Shown piece after piece: positions 43,306 to 52,736 of a stretch of DNA of 64,000 nt. A model generated the notes under the pieces. It saw nothing but the letters and a program-made list of their open reading frames with translations. It was not told the DNA's origin and ran no database searches. Source of the DNA: Planctomycetota bacterium (GTDB taxonomy: Bacteria; Planctomycetota; SZUA-567; H5-PLA8); contig JAKLKQ010000008.1 in assembly GCA_023150555.1 (NCBI GenBank), positions 62,001-126,000 of the forward strand, in the 5' to 3' direction. The first letter of the stretch is position 1. Each line of letters starts with the position of its first letter. Position numbers and translations under genes: made by a program.

Positions 43306-44925
43306 ATGCCGATCGAAGTCGTTTGTTCGTGCGGCCGGACCATGAAGGTCCCCGATAAGTTCGCCGGCAAGAAGGGCAAGTGTCCGGGCTGCGGCACGAT
43401 GCTGCGCATTCCCGGCCAGAAAGTTTCTTCCGCACCCGCCGCGCCCGCAAAGCCCGTCGCGCCGCCGCCCGCGCCCACCGCCTCACCTGCCGTCGGCGAT
43501 TTGGTGATTCCCGACAATTTGGAGTTGGACCTGGAGCCCGCTGGGTCTGCGCCGCCGATCATCGACGACGACTTGACGCTCGACCTGCCCGGCGAACCCG
43601 CCGCCGCGCCCACCGCGCCGGCGCTTGATATTCCGGAGCTTGCGCCGGTCACGCCCGCGCCCGCCGCGCTGCCGCGGGCCTCGGCGCCGGAACTCGAACT
43701 CGCCGACGACGGCGCGCCCGCCGCACCAGGCGGCATGGACCTGGCGGTGGCGGAGGACGCGGTGCCCGCGATGGCGCCGCCGCCTGCGGCCGCGCCGCGC
43801 GGGATCGAATGCCCGCAGTGCCGCGCGCCGATGGCGCCGGGCGAAGCCTTCTGCGGCGGGTGCGGGGCTCGGGTCGGCGGTGGCGCGCCCGCGGCGGACG
43901 ACGGGCTGGCGCTGAGCGCCCACGCGCCGGCAGGGCCTGCGGGGCCCGCCGCCGAACCGACCGGTCCGCCGCCCGAGCGAAAACTCAAGGCTTCGACCTT
44001 CCGTCCGTCGGGCCTGTGGTTCGGGTATCTGGTGAAGCTGGGCATCATCGCGGCGGTCGTCGCCGGCCTGTATTTCGGCGGGATGTACGGTTTCGAGACC
44101 TACAACCGCATGACCTTCGACTCGCACATGGCCAGCGCGACGGAACTGATGAAAATGGGGAACCTCAGCGCAGCGGAGACGGAACTGGGCGAGGCCCGGG
44201 CGCTCTTCCCCAAGGACGACGAACTGGCCAAGGCCTACGCGCAGCTCGAAGAGGCGAAGAAGAAGGCCAGCCCGGGCAAGGGCGCCGACGACCCGGTCGC
44301 CAAGGCCGCAAAGAGCATCGTCGGCAGCGGCCTCAAGAAGAGCGTGCCGGGCAAGACCCCGGCCGCGGGCAAGACCGTCGCCGGCGCCAAGACGCCCGAA
44401 GAAGGCAAGACCGTCGCGGCCAAGACCGAGGCCGCCAAGGACGAACCCGCGCGCCCCACCAATGACCTCGACGCGCGCAAGACCTTTGGCGCGCTGAAGC
44501 TCTCGATGCAGGCGCCCAAGGACTGGACCGTGCAGGCCCAGGGCGCCGCGCCCACCGGCTCGCTGACGCTCACGGGCCCCGAGACCGAGGGCGTGGTGCC
44601 GGTGATCGAGGTCCGGCTGCTCGAGGTCCCCGGCGGCATCCGCGAGTTCACGGAGAACGTCAAGAAGGAGTGGGAGGCGAAGGGCCTTACCCTCACGGGG
44701 CAGAAGGCCTACCGCTTCAACGACAGCCGCAACCTGACGCTGCTCGAGTTCGAAGGCCTGGTGCAGGGCAAGAAGGGGCCCGAGACCGGCAAGTCGATGC
44801 AGTGGGTCTTCAACATCGGCGGCAAGAAGTGCGGCGTCGTCGGCTTCACGCTCCCCGATTCGGTCTACGACCTGTGGCGCCAGCCCATGGAACTGAGCGT
44901 GCGCACGCTCAAGACCCTGAAGTAG
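43306..44925 (+). CDS. Zinc-ribbon membrane protein
   Basis: A 539-residue protein. The first 35 residues are a ribbon of the kind common in planctomycetes (CSCGRTMKVPDKFAGKKGKC PGCG, with cysteines at 7, 9, 26 and 29). A Pro/Ala-rich acidic linker follows, then a second ribbon (CPQC...CGGCG at about 168-188) and a membrane helix at about 245-267. A TPR-like helical part comes next, then an Ala/Lys-rich linker (about 330-390) and a beta-rich C-terminal domain of about 140 residues. No known function. Two ribbons before the membrane helix suggest a cytoplasmic scaffold end. Confidence 0.75.
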   Translation: MPIEVVCSCGRTMKVPDKFAGKKGKCPGCGTMLRIPGQKVSSAPAAPAKPVAPPPAPTASPAVGDLVIPDNLELDLEPAGSAPPIIDDDLTLDLPGEPAAAPTAPALDIPELAPVTPAPAALPRASAPELELADDGAPAAPGGMDLAVAEDAVPAMAPPPAAAPRGIECPQCRAPMAPGEAFCGGCGARVGGGAPAADDGLALSAHAPAGPAGPAAEPTGPPPERKLKASTFRPSGLWFGYLVKLGIIAAVVAGLYFGGMYGFETYNRMTFDSHMASATELMKMGNLSAAETELGEARALFPKDDELAKAYAQLEEAKKKASPGKGADDPVAKAAKSIVGSGLKKSVPGKTPAAGKTVAGAKTPEEGKTVAAKTEAAKDEPARPTNDLDARKTFGALKLSMQAPKDWTVQAQGAAPTGSLTLTGPETEGVVPVIEVRLLEVPGGIREFTENVKKEWEAKGLTLTGQKAYRFNDSRNLTLLEFEGLVQGKKGPETGKSMQWVFNIGGKKCGVVGFTLPDSVYDLWRQPMELSVRTLKTLK

Positions 44926-44960
44926 ATTTCACCGGAAAGCGAAAAGAGAAAGCGGGCGAC

Positions 44961-47396
44961 TCAGCGGTCGCGCAGCGAGCGCAGGTCCACGGGCGTGTGC
45001 GAGACCAGCGCCGCGGAGGGCTCGGCGCTCGGATGGATCGTGGGCTCGCCCAGCACCGCGTTCAGGTCCACGCGGTCTTCGGTCAGGCGCAGGCCGTTGA
45101 CGACGACCAGGATCGAACTGGCGGCGGCGGCCGCGGCGGCCACGCCGATGTCCAGCCGGTCCAGCGCCGCCAGCGGGATCATCACCGCGTTGAACGAGAA
45201 GGCCCAGACGAGGTTCCAGCGGATCAGCCGCAGGGCTTCGTGGCACAGCAGCAGCGCGCGGGCCACGCCGCGCGGATCGTCGCCGACCAGCACGATCGCG
45301 CCGGCCTCGACGGACAGGTCGGTGCCCGTGCCCAGCGCCAGGCCCACGTCGGCGGCGGCCATGGCGGGCGCGTCGTTGACGCCGTCGCCGACCATGGCGA
45401 CGCGGTGGCCTTTGCGCTTGAGCGAGAGCGTGAACTCGATCTTTTCCTCGGTGTCCATCCCTGCGTGAATCTCGTCGGGCTCCAGCCCGCAGCGCTCGCC
45501 CACGGCCTTCGCCGCGCCGGGATGGTCGCCGGAGAGCAGGTGCACGTCCAGGCCCAGGTCGCGGAGGTCGTCCAGGGCCTCGGGGGCGGTGGCGCGGACT
45601 TCGTCGCTGAGCGCGATCGCGCCTAGCAGGCGCCCGCTGGCGTCGGCGAGGAACGTCGTCGTCGCGCCGGCGGCCTCGGCCTTCGCGATGGCCGTGCCCA
45701 GTTCGCCGCGAATGGCGACCTCGTGGTCTTCCATCAGCGAGCGCGAGCCCAGCAGGTAGTCCCGGCCCCCGATGCGCCCGCGCAGGCCGCGCCCGGGCAG
45801 CGCTTCGAAGTCCTCGACCTTCCGCAGCACCACGGTGCTCTTCTTGGCCTCGACGATCACGCTCTTGGCCAGCGGGTGCTCGCTGCAGGCTTCCAGCGAG
45901 CCGGCGAGGTTCATCAGGTCTTCGCGGCTGATGCCTTCGGCGGTCAGCACGGCGCGGGTGCGGTAGGTGCCGGTGGTCAGGATGCCGGTCTTGTCGAAGA
46001 GCACGTCGGTGACGCGCCCGGCGGCCTCGATGGCCTGGCCGCCCTTGATCAGGATGCCGCGCCGCGCGCCCAGCCCGGTGGCGACCAGCACCACCGCCGG
46101 GGAGGCCAGCCCCAGCGCGCAGGGGCAGGCGGCGACCAGCACCGCGATCGTGGGGCGCAGCGCCGAAGGCAGGGTGCTTTCGTGCGTGAGGAAATCGAAC
46201 CAGCCGCTGGCCAGGGTCTTCAGCGTCTCGGCGGAGAGGTAATGCTTCGCCGCGTACGGGCCCAGGTACCAGACGAAGAAGGTCCCGATGGCCAGCAGGA
46301 TCACGATGGGCACGAAGACGGCCGAGATGCGGTCGGCCAGCAGCTGCACCGGCGCCTTCTGCGTCTGCGCGTCGGCGACCAGGCGGCTGATCTGGGCCAG
46401 GGTGGAGGAATCGCCCACGCCGGTGGCGCGGATCTTCAGCGTACCGCCGCCGTTGACGCTGGCGACGATGACGCGGTCGCCTTTCACCTTGGGCTCGGGG
46501 CGACCTTCGCCGGTCAGCAGGGCTTCGTTGACCTGGCTGCTGCCGTCCACCACGATGCCGTCGACGGGGATCTTCTCGCCGGCCTTCACGACCACCGTGT
46601 CGCCGACGGCCACCACGCCGGCGGGGATCACCTGCTCGCGCCCGTCGCGCAGCACCCGCGCTTCGGCGGGCATCATCTGCATCAGGTTGCCGTAGAGCTT
46701 CGTGCCCGACTCTCTCGCGCGCGATTCCAGGTAGCGCCCCAGCGTCACGACGGTCAGGATCGCGCACGAGGCCAGGAACAGCGGGTACCACTTGCCAAGC
46801 GCCGGATCGCCGGAGACCGCGCCGATGAAGGACAGCACGCCCTGCGCGTAGGCCGCCGTCGCGCCGATCGCCACCAGGCTGTCCATGTTGAACGAGAAAC
46901 GCCGCAGCGCGCGGAAGAAGCCCATGTAGTACGCCCAGCCCACCGTGATCTGCACCGGCGTGGCGAGCAGGAACATCCACAGCGCGCGGTTCTTGCTGTC
47001 GCCGCCCATGCAGCGGTCGACGACGAACAACAGCGCCGTCAGCACCGCGCCGGTGACCAGCCGCGCTTTCAGCGACGAGGCGTCGTCCTGCGCCGCCTGC
47101 CCGGCTTCGCGCGTGCGCGGGTCGCCGCCCACGCCGGCGGGCGTGGCTTCGTAGCCGACGGCCGCGAGCGCCTGCACCAGATGATGCGGCTGGACGTTCG
47201 CGCTGTGCCGGACGGTGGCCATGCGCGTGAGCAGATTCGTGGAAGCGGCGGTGACGCCGGGCATCGAGCGCAGCGCCTTCTCGATGCGCGTCACGCACGT
47301 GCCGCTGTGCATGCCGCCGACGACCAGCACCGTGATGCATTCCTTGCGGTCGGAAGAGCTCGAACGGCGGCTGGACAGGGCAACGCGGGTGCTCAT
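44961..47396 (-). CDS. P1B-type copper-transporting ATPase with altered motifs
   Basis: An 811-residue heavy-metal pump. It has an N-terminal HMA domain, eight membrane helices, the CPC metal site (AACPCALGLASPA, 424-426), the phosphorylated aspartate (FDKTGILTTG, Asp468), the SEHPLA motif and GDGVNDAPAM. Three deviations: the HMA loop is MHSGTC (29-34), so one of the two metal cysteines is serine; TGES is TGEG (295-298); and DKTGTLT has isoleucine for the second threonine. The last helices have ASSILVVVNGLRL, near the copper pattern MSSSxVxxNSLRL. Copper (P1B-1) is the best guess, but metal choice or rate may be changed. It is monocistronic, divergent from glcD. Confidence 0.9.
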   Translation of the reverse strand: MSTRVALSSRRSSSSDRKECITVLVVGGMHSGTCVTRIEKALRSMPGVTAASTNLLTRMATVRHSANVQPHHLVQALAAVGYEATPAGVGGDPRTREAGQAAQDDASSLKARLVTGAVLTALLFVVDRCMGGDSKNRALWMFLLATPVQITVGWAYYMGFFRALRRFSFNMDSLVAIGATAAYAQGVLSFIGAVSGDPALGKWYPLFLASCAILTVVTLGRYLESRARESGTKLYGNLMQMMPAEARVLRDGREQVIPAGVVAVGDTVVVKAGEKIPVDGIVVDGSSQVNEALLTGEGRPEPKVKGDRVIVASVNGGGTLKIRATGVGDSSTLAQISRLVADAQTQKAPVQLLADRISAVFVPIVILLAIGTFFVWYLGPYAAKHYLSAETLKTLASGWFDFLTHESTLPSALRPTIAVLVAACPCALGLASPAVVLVATGLGARRGILIKGGQAIEAAGRVTDVLFDKTGILTTGTYRTRAVLTAEGISREDLMNLAGSLEACSEHPLAKSVIVEAKKSTVVLRKVEDFEALPGRGLRGRIGGRDYLLGSRSLMEDHEVAIRGELGTAIAKAEAAGATTTFLADASGRLLGAIALSDEVRATAPEALDDLRDLGLDVHLLSGDHPGAAKAVGERCGLEPDEIHAGMDTEEKIEFTLSLKRKGHRVAMVGDGVNDAPAMAAADVGLALGTGTDLSVEAGAIVLVGDDPRGVARALLLCHEALRLIRWNLVWAFSFNAVMIPLAALDRLDIGVAAAAAAASSILVVVNGLRLTEDRVDLNAVLGEPTIHPSAEPSAALVSHTPVDLRSLRDR

Positions 47397-47627
47397 GCGG
47401 CCGGTTTTCCTAAACCCAATAGGGACAAGGGGTGCGCATATGTTATTATCGGCGGAAAGACCGCTTTAGGTCAACCCTGTAAGAAAGATTTTTGGTGTTT
47501 CCCGACCGCCGGGCCGAAAAAGCCTACGGGCGGCCGGACGGGAGCCCGGGAAGTGGCCTTGCCAGGGGGCGCGGGATTCCCCACGATGTAGGTGGTCTTC
47601 CCAAGAGAAAGGTGCGTTGCTTCGGAC

Positions 47628-49109
47628 ATGGACCACGAACCCCAGCAACCTCCGATGATCCCGGCCGTATTGCGTGCGGAGTTGATGGCCGCCGTCGGCC
47701 CCGGCAACGTGAAGGTCGCCGCCGAGGAACTGCACGTCTACGAGTGCGACGGGCTGACCATCGACACCGCCGTCCCCGGGGCGGTCGTCTTCGTGCATTC
47801 CACCGAGCAGGTCGTGAAGGTGGTCAAGGCCTGTGCGGCGGCGCAGCAGCCCTTCGTCGCGCGCGGCGCGGGGACGGGCTTGAGCGGCGGTGCGGTGGCG
47901 CTGAACAACGCCGTCGTGATCGAACTCGCGCGCATGAACCGCATCCTGGAACTGGATCTCGAGAACCGCGTCGCGCTGGTCGAACCCGGGGTCGTGAACC
48001 TGCGCCTGAGCGAGGCCTGCCGTTCGGAAGGCTTGCACTACGCGCCCGATCCCAGCAGCCAGGGCAGCTGCACCATCGGCGGCAACGTCGCCGAGAACAG
48101 CGGCGGGCCCCACACGCTCAAGCTGGGCGTCACCGTCAACCACGTGCTGGGCCTGGAAGTCGTCCTGCCCGACGGGCGCGTCGTGAACCTGGGCGGCCCG
48201 CTGCCCGGCCTGCCGGGCTACGACCTGACGGGCCTCTTCGTCGGCAGCGAAGGGACCTTCGGCATCGCGACGAAGGTGTGGGTCAAGCTCACGCCCAATC
48301 CCGAGGCCGTCAAGACGCTGCTGGCCGTCTTCCCCAGCATCGACGCCGCCAGCCGCGCCGTCAGCGCGATCATTGCGCGCGGCATCGTGCCCGCGGCGCT
48401 GGAACTGATCGACCAGCAGGTGATCCGCGCCGTCGAGGAATGGCTGCACCTCGGCTTCCCCACCGAAGCCGGCGCGGTGCTGTTGATCGAACTCGACGGC
48501 CTGCGCGACGGGCTGGATCTGCTCGCCGGGCGCGTGATGGACGCCTGCCGTTCCAGCGATTGCCTGGACGTGCGCGCGGCGAAGGACGATGCCGAACGGC
48601 TGCTCCTGTGGAAGGCCCGCAAGCAGGCCTTCGGCGCGGTCGGGCGCCTGAGCCCCAGCTACTACGTGCAGGACGGCGTGATCCCGCGCTCGAAGCTGCC
48701 CGAAGTCCTGGCCAAGATCCAGGCCGCCGGGCGCAAGCACGGCCTGACCACCGCCAACGTCTTCCACGCCGGCGATGGCAACCTGCATCCGCTGATCCTC
48801 TTCGACGAACGCAAGCCGGAGGAAGTCGAGCGCGCGCTGAAGTGCAACGACGAGGTCCTGGCCGCGGTCGTCGAGGCCGGCGGGATGCTCAGCGGCGAGC
48901 ACGGCATCGGCATGGAAAAGCTCAAGTTCATGCCGCAGGTCTTCAGCGAGGACGACCTGGAGGGCATGCGGCGCGTGCGCGAGGCCTTCGATCCGAACTA
49001 CCTCGCCAACCCCGGCAAGGCCATCCCCGCGCGGCGCTGCTGGGAAGTGAAGGGCCACAAGCCGCCGGAAGCCGAAGCGGCCGCGCTGCCCCCGATGAGG
49101 AAGGCCTGA
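47628..49109 (+). CDS. glcD: Glycolate oxidase subunit GlcD (FAD)
   Basis: A 493-residue FAD enzyme of the VAO/PCMH fold that oxidises glycolate or a related 2-hydroxy acid to the 2-oxo acid. FAD-binding signatures are RGAGTGLSGGAV, PDPSSQGSCTIGGNVAENSG and VGSEGTFGI. The C-terminal part has HAGDGNLHP and SGEHGIGMEK with the catalytic histidine. The ATG at 47628 follows GAGAAAGGTG at some distance. First gene of glcD-glcE-(TPR)-glcF; the glcE start is 2 bp after the stop. Electrons probably enter the quinone pool through GlcF. Confidence 0.95.
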   Translation: MDHEPQQPPMIPAVLRAELMAAVGPGNVKVAAEELHVYECDGLTIDTAVPGAVVFVHSTEQVVKVVKACAAAQQPFVARGAGTGLSGGAVALNNAVVIELARMNRILELDLENRVALVEPGVVNLRLSEACRSEGLHYAPDPSSQGSCTIGGNVAENSGGPHTLKLGVTVNHVLGLEVVLPDGRVVNLGGPLPGLPGYDLTGLFVGSEGTFGIATKVWVKLTPNPEAVKTLLAVFPSIDAASRAVSAIIARGIVPAALELIDQQVIRAVEEWLHLGFPTEAGAVLLIELDGLRDGLDLLAGRVMDACRSSDCLDVRAAKDDAERLLLWKARKQAFGAVGRLSPSYYVQDGVIPRSKLPEVLAKIQAAGRKHGLTTANVFHAGDGNLHPLILFDERKPEEVERALKCNDEVLAAVVEAGGMLSGEHGIGMEKLKFMPQVFSEDDLEGMRRVREAFDPNYLANPGKAIPARRCWEVKGHKPPEAEAAALPPMRKA

Positions 49110-49111
49110 CG

Positions 49112-50434
49112 ATGGCGCTGCCCGAGAACTTCCTCGCCGACGTCGCGCGCATCTGCGGCGCCGCGCACCTGGTCGCCGGGGACGAGGTCCGACCCATCGG
49201 CGGCGCGGGATACCGCCCCGCGGCCTCCTGTGCGCCCGGCAGCGCCGACGAGATTGCCGAGATCGTCCGCGCCGACGACGAGTACGCCGTACCGATTCTG
49301 CCTTTCGGCGGCGGCACGGCCTTCGACTACGGCGAAGCGCCGCCCGCCGAAGCTCTGGCGCTCAGTATGCGCCGCCTCGATAAACTTGTCGCGTACGAGC
49401 CCGCCGACCTTGTCGTCACCGCGCAGGCGGGCATGACCTTCGGCGAGCTGCAGGCGGCGCTCTTCGAGCACGGCCAGTGGCTGCCGCTCGACGCGCCGCC
49501 CGAAGCCACGCTCGGCGGATTGCTCGCGACCGACCGCAGCGGCCCGCGCCGGCTGGGTTACGGCACGCTGCGCGACATGCTGCTGGGCCTGACCGTCGTC
49601 AACGGCGACGGCATCGCGCGCAAGAGCGGCGGGCGCGTGGTGAAGAACGTCACCGGCTATGCGCTCGAGAAGCTGCACCTCGGGGCGCTCGGCACGCTGG
49701 GCGTCATCACCGAGTGCACCTTCAAGCTGCGCCCGCGCCCCGAGACCCACAGCGTGCAGGAACTCGAAGCGCCCGACTTCGCCGGCGGCTTCGCGCTCTG
49801 CCGCGATTTGGCGAAGCGCCTGCCCTTCGCCGCCGCCAGCGCGGGCTTTCCCGGCAAGCCCTTCCGCGCGCAGTTCGCCGTCGAGGCCAGCCCGCCGGAC
49901 CAGGCGCGCGTACTCCGCGAGCTGCAGGAGGCCGTCGAGAAGGCCGGCGCCGGCTTCGCGGTGAAGGAACTCGAGGCCGAGGGCATCGAGGCCGACCTGG
50001 CGCCGGCGCGCCCGCGGCGCCTGCAGGCCGTGACGCTCACCGACGGGCGCACCGTCGAGCCCGAACTGGCCGCGCGGCTGGCGTGGCCGGCGCGCGCACA
50101 GGACTTCCCCGCGCAGATGCAGAAGCTGGACGTGTGGGCGGGCGAACGCGGCTTCGGGCTGCTGATGGCCTTCTTCGATTTCCCGACGCGCGCCGTCGCG
50201 GAACTCTACTTCAAGCTGGATGATGGCGCGGCCGCGCCGGACCTTGGCGCGGTGCTCGACGCGTTGCGCTCTGAGGGCGCGGCGGCGACCGTTGTCTGGC
50301 AGGCGCCGCGGTTGCCGCGCGAACGCTCGGCCTTCGGCCCCCCGCGCGAAGAGTGGGACCTGATGCGAACCCTCAAGCTGGCGCTCGATCCGCGCGGCCT
50401 TCTCAACCCCGGCCGCTTCGTGGGAGGCTTTTAG
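49112..50434 (+). CDS. glcE: Glycolate oxidase subunit GlcE (FAD-binding)
   Basis: A 440-residue paralogue of GlcD with a PCMH FAD-binding domain: PFGGGTAFDYGEAPP, DAPPEATLGGLLATDRSGPR, GGRVVKNVTGYALEKLHLGA. The catalytic C-terminal motifs of GlcD are reduced, as is normal for GlcE, which supports the complex. It starts 2 bp after glcD, so the two are coupled. The stop TAG is followed 2 bp later by the TTG start of the TPR gene. Confidence 0.93.
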   Translation: MALPENFLADVARICGAAHLVAGDEVRPIGGAGYRPAASCAPGSADEIAEIVRADDEYAVPILPFGGGTAFDYGEAPPAEALALSMRRLDKLVAYEPADLVVTAQAGMTFGELQAALFEHGQWLPLDAPPEATLGGLLATDRSGPRRLGYGTLRDMLLGLTVVNGDGIARKSGGRVVKNVTGYALEKLHLGALGTLGVITECTFKLRPRPETHSVQELEAPDFAGGFALCRDLAKRLPFAAASAGFPGKPFRAQFAVEASPPDQARVLRELQEAVEKAGAGFAVKELEAEGIEADLAPARPRRLQAVTLTDGRTVEPELAARLAWPARAQDFPAQMQKLDVWAGERGFGLLMAFFDFPTRAVAELYFKLDDGAAAPDLGAVLDALRSEGAAATVVWQAPRLPRERSAFGPPREEWDLMRTLKLALDPRGLLNPGRFVGGF

Positions 50435-50436
50435 GG

Positions 50437-51243
50437 TTGCAGGCGCCGCCGCCCGATGCGCCGCCCGCGCCGCCGCCGAACGGGGAATACCCCGACTACG
50501 GAGAGTACGGCGACTACGGCGATCCCGGCTGGTATGGGCTTCCGTATTGGTTCTACTACCTCTACCTCGCGCTCTGGATCTGGATGCTCGCCGACAGCAT
50601 CAAGCGTTACGGCTACAGCTACTGGCCGTTCATCATCTTCTTCCTGCAGCCGCTGGGCGGGGTCGTTTACTTCGTCCTGCACGCGAAGGTGCTCTTCCGC
50701 GGCGGGCTCTTTGGCCCCAGCGTCGGTTCGCGGATCAAGAAGGCCGAGGCCGCGATGCGCATCGCGCCCACCGAGGCCGCGCGCGCCGAGCTGGCCGAGC
50801 TCTACTTCGAGGCCAAGCGCTTCGACGACGCCGAGGCGCTCTTCCAGAAGGTCGTCGCCGACGATCCGGAGAGCGTCGAGGCGCGCTACTACATCGGCGT
50901 CTGCCGCCTGCTGCGCGACGATCCGGCGGGCGCACTCGAGCCGCTGCAGTTCGTCTACGAGAAGGACAAGAAGCTGCGCTTCGGCAAGGCGTGGCTCGCC
51001 TACGCCGACTGCCTGGGTCGGCTGGGTCGGCGCGACGAGGCCATCGAGGAGCACCGCAAACTCGCGCGGCACTACCCGCGCCCGCTGACCGAGTACGCCT
51101 ACGCGAAAATCCTCGCCGACGCCGGCGAGAAGGCGAAGGCCCGCGAGGCGCTCGAGGAGATGCTCGCGACCTCCGACCAAGCCCCGCGCGAGGACCGGAC
51201 GTGGCTGGGGAAGGGGCGGAGTCTGCTGCGCGAACTTTCTTAA
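50437..51243 (+). CDS. PLDc_N-like membrane segment plus TPR protein, inside the glycolate oxidase operon
   Basis: A 268-residue protein starting at a TTG with GGGAGG 9 nt upstream. The N-terminal 40 residues are Pro/Tyr/Asp-rich; then two membrane helices around GYSYWPFIIFFLQPLGGVVY resemble the PLDc_N two-helix domain. The C-terminal 150 residues are TPR repeats (ARAELAELYFEAKRFDDAEA, and EARYYIGVCRLLRDDPAGAL). Its position between glcE and glcF suggests it anchors or organises the oxidase complex, but glycolate oxidase is known to need only D, E and F. Confidence 0.8.
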   Translation: MQAPPPDAPPAPPPNGEYPDYGEYGDYGDPGWYGLPYWFYYLYLALWIWMLADSIKRYGYSYWPFIIFFLQPLGGVVYFVLHAKVLFRGGLFGPSVGSRIKKAEAAMRIAPTEAARAELAELYFEAKRFDDAEALFQKVVADDPESVEARYYIGVCRLLRDDPAGALEPLQFVYEKDKKLRFGKAWLAYADCLGRLGRRDEAIEEHRKLARHYPRPLTEYAYAKILADAGEKAKAREALEEMLATSDQAPREDRTWLGKGRSLLRELS

Positions 51244-51254
51244 CCACAACAACA

Positions 51255-51394
51255 TTCACCACAGAGATCACAGAGGACACAGAGAACGGAAAATCCAGGT
51301 TGGAATCTTCGGCAGCATCCGGAAGGACCGGAGAACGCTCGCAGACAGACCCATAGATCTCTTCCTTTGTGTTCTCCGTGAGCTCTGTGGTGAA
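51255..51394. repeat. CACAGAG inverted-repeat element
   Basis: Left arm 51255-51288 starts TTCACCACAGAGATCACAGA; right arm 51361-51394 reads, in reverse complement, TTCACCACAGAGCTCACGGA. The 34-bp arms match at roughly four of five positions and flank about 72 bp. It fills the 179-bp gap before glcF, whose start is 29 bp after the right arm. The inner segment has no frame of note. Confidence 0.7.
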
Positions 51395-51422
51395 ATTTTT
51401 TGTTCGTAGTACGCTGGTCGCC

Positions 51423-52736
51423 ATGTCCGAACAGGCTGTTCTACAAGGTGAAACCGGCGCGGCTGCGCCGCCGCGATTTGAGTTTCCGGCGGAGACGTCG
51501 GAGCTGCTGCGCAGCTGCGTGCACTGCGGCCTGTGCCTGGGCGCGTGCCCGACCTACCGCGAGAACGGCGACGAGAACGACTCGCCGCGCGGCCGCCTGT
51601 ACCTGATGAAGGGCCTGGCGTACGGCAAGATCGAGCCCGCGCCCGCCGTGCAGCGGCACCTCGACCTGTGCCTCGACTGCCGCGCCTGCGAGACCGCCTG
51701 CCCGTCGGGCGTGCACTACGGCCGCATCCTCGAGACCACCCGCGAGTACCTCAACGAGGCCGCGCCGCCGCCGTGGCACGTGAAGCTCCTGCGCAAGTTC
51801 GTCTTCGAGCAACTCTTCGCGCGCCCGGTGCTGCTCTCGACGCTGACGACGCTGATGCGCTTTCAGCAGACCAGTGGCCTGCGGCGCTTCCTGCATTCGG
51901 TTGGCGTGATGAAGCTGCTGCCGCCGCGCCTGCGCTTGATGGAAGCGATGCAGCCGCCGCTCGAGGAGGCGCCCTTCCGTTCGAACGCGCCGGCGGTCTT
52001 CCCAGCCGACGGCGATGCGCCGCGCATGAAGGTGGCGCTATTCAGCGGCTGCGTGATGGACCTGATGCTGGGCGAGATCCACCGCGCGACGGTGAAGGTC
52101 CTGCAGGCGTACGGCATCGAGGTCCACACCGTGCACGCGCAGCACTGCTGCGGCGCACTGATGTTCCACGCCGGCGAGGCGAATACCGGGCGGATGCTGG
52201 CGAAGCGCAACATCGAGGCCTTCGGAGGCCTGGGCGTCGACTGGATCGTGAACAACTCCGCCGGCTGCGGCGCGGTGCTGAAGGAGTACGGCGAGTGGCT
52301 GCCGGGCGACGAGCGCGCGCACGCCTTTGCGAAGAAGAACAAGGACGTCTCGGAAATCCTTGCCGGGCTCGAGCCCGTGCGCCCCTACAAGCGCATCAGC
52401 GCGACGGTCTGCTACGACGCGCCGTGCCACCTGCTGCATGCGCAGAAGATCAGCGCGCAGCCCGTCGAGCTGATCAAGCGCATCCCGGGCGTGGCGTGGA
52501 TCGAACTGCCCGACGCCAACTTCTGCTGCGGCGCCGCCGGCGTCTACAACCTCACGCAGCCGGCCATGTCGCGCGCGGTGCTGCGACGCAAGGTCGAGGC
52601 CATCCGCTCCACCGGCGCCGAGATCGTGCTGACCGGCAACCCCGGCTGCCTCTTGCAGATCCGCCAGGGCTGCAAGGAGGCGGGGCTTTCGTGCGAGGTC
52701 CTGCATCCGATGGAACTGCTCGCGCGGGCCCTGTGA
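51423..52736 (+). CDS. glcF: Glycolate oxidase iron-sulfur subunit GlcF
   Basis: A 437-residue protein with two 4Fe-4S clusters near the N-terminus (CVHCGLCLGACP at about residue 32, CLDCRACETACPSG at about 81) and two CCG domains of the heterodisulfide-reductase type (HAQHCCGALMFHAG, DANFCCGAAG), which bind further Fe-S or haem-linked sites. It carries electrons from GlcD/GlcE towards quinones. Separated from glcE by the TPR gene and an inverted repeat element. The next gene overlaps its stop (GTGA). Confidence 0.94.
   Translation: MSEQAVLQGETGAAAPPRFEFPAETSELLRSCVHCGLCLGACPTYRENGDENDSPRGRLYLMKGLAYGKIEPAPAVQRHLDLCLDCRACETACPSGVHYGRILETTREYLNEAAPPPWHVKLLRKFVFEQLFARPVLLSTLTTLMRFQQTSGLRRFLHSVGVMKLLPPRLRLMEAMQPPLEEAPFRSNAPAVFPADGDAPRMKVALFSGCVMDLMLGEIHRATVKVLQAYGIEVHTVHAQHCCGALMFHAGEANTGRMLAKRNIEAFGGLGVDWIVNNSAGCGAVLKEYGEWLPGDERAHAFAKKNKDVSEILAGLEPVRPYKRISATVCYDAPCHLLHAQKISAQPVELIKRIPGVAWIELPDANFCCGAAGVYNLTQPAMSRAVLRRKVEAIRSTGAEIVLTGNPGCLLQIRQGCKEAGLSCEVLHPMELLARAL

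Noticed and set aside
47397..47627. Riboswitch-like GC-rich leader before glcD
   Set aside because: Segments such as AGCCCGGGA and AAAAAGCC recall parts of known riboswitch cores, but the full set of conserved stems could not be built for any class.
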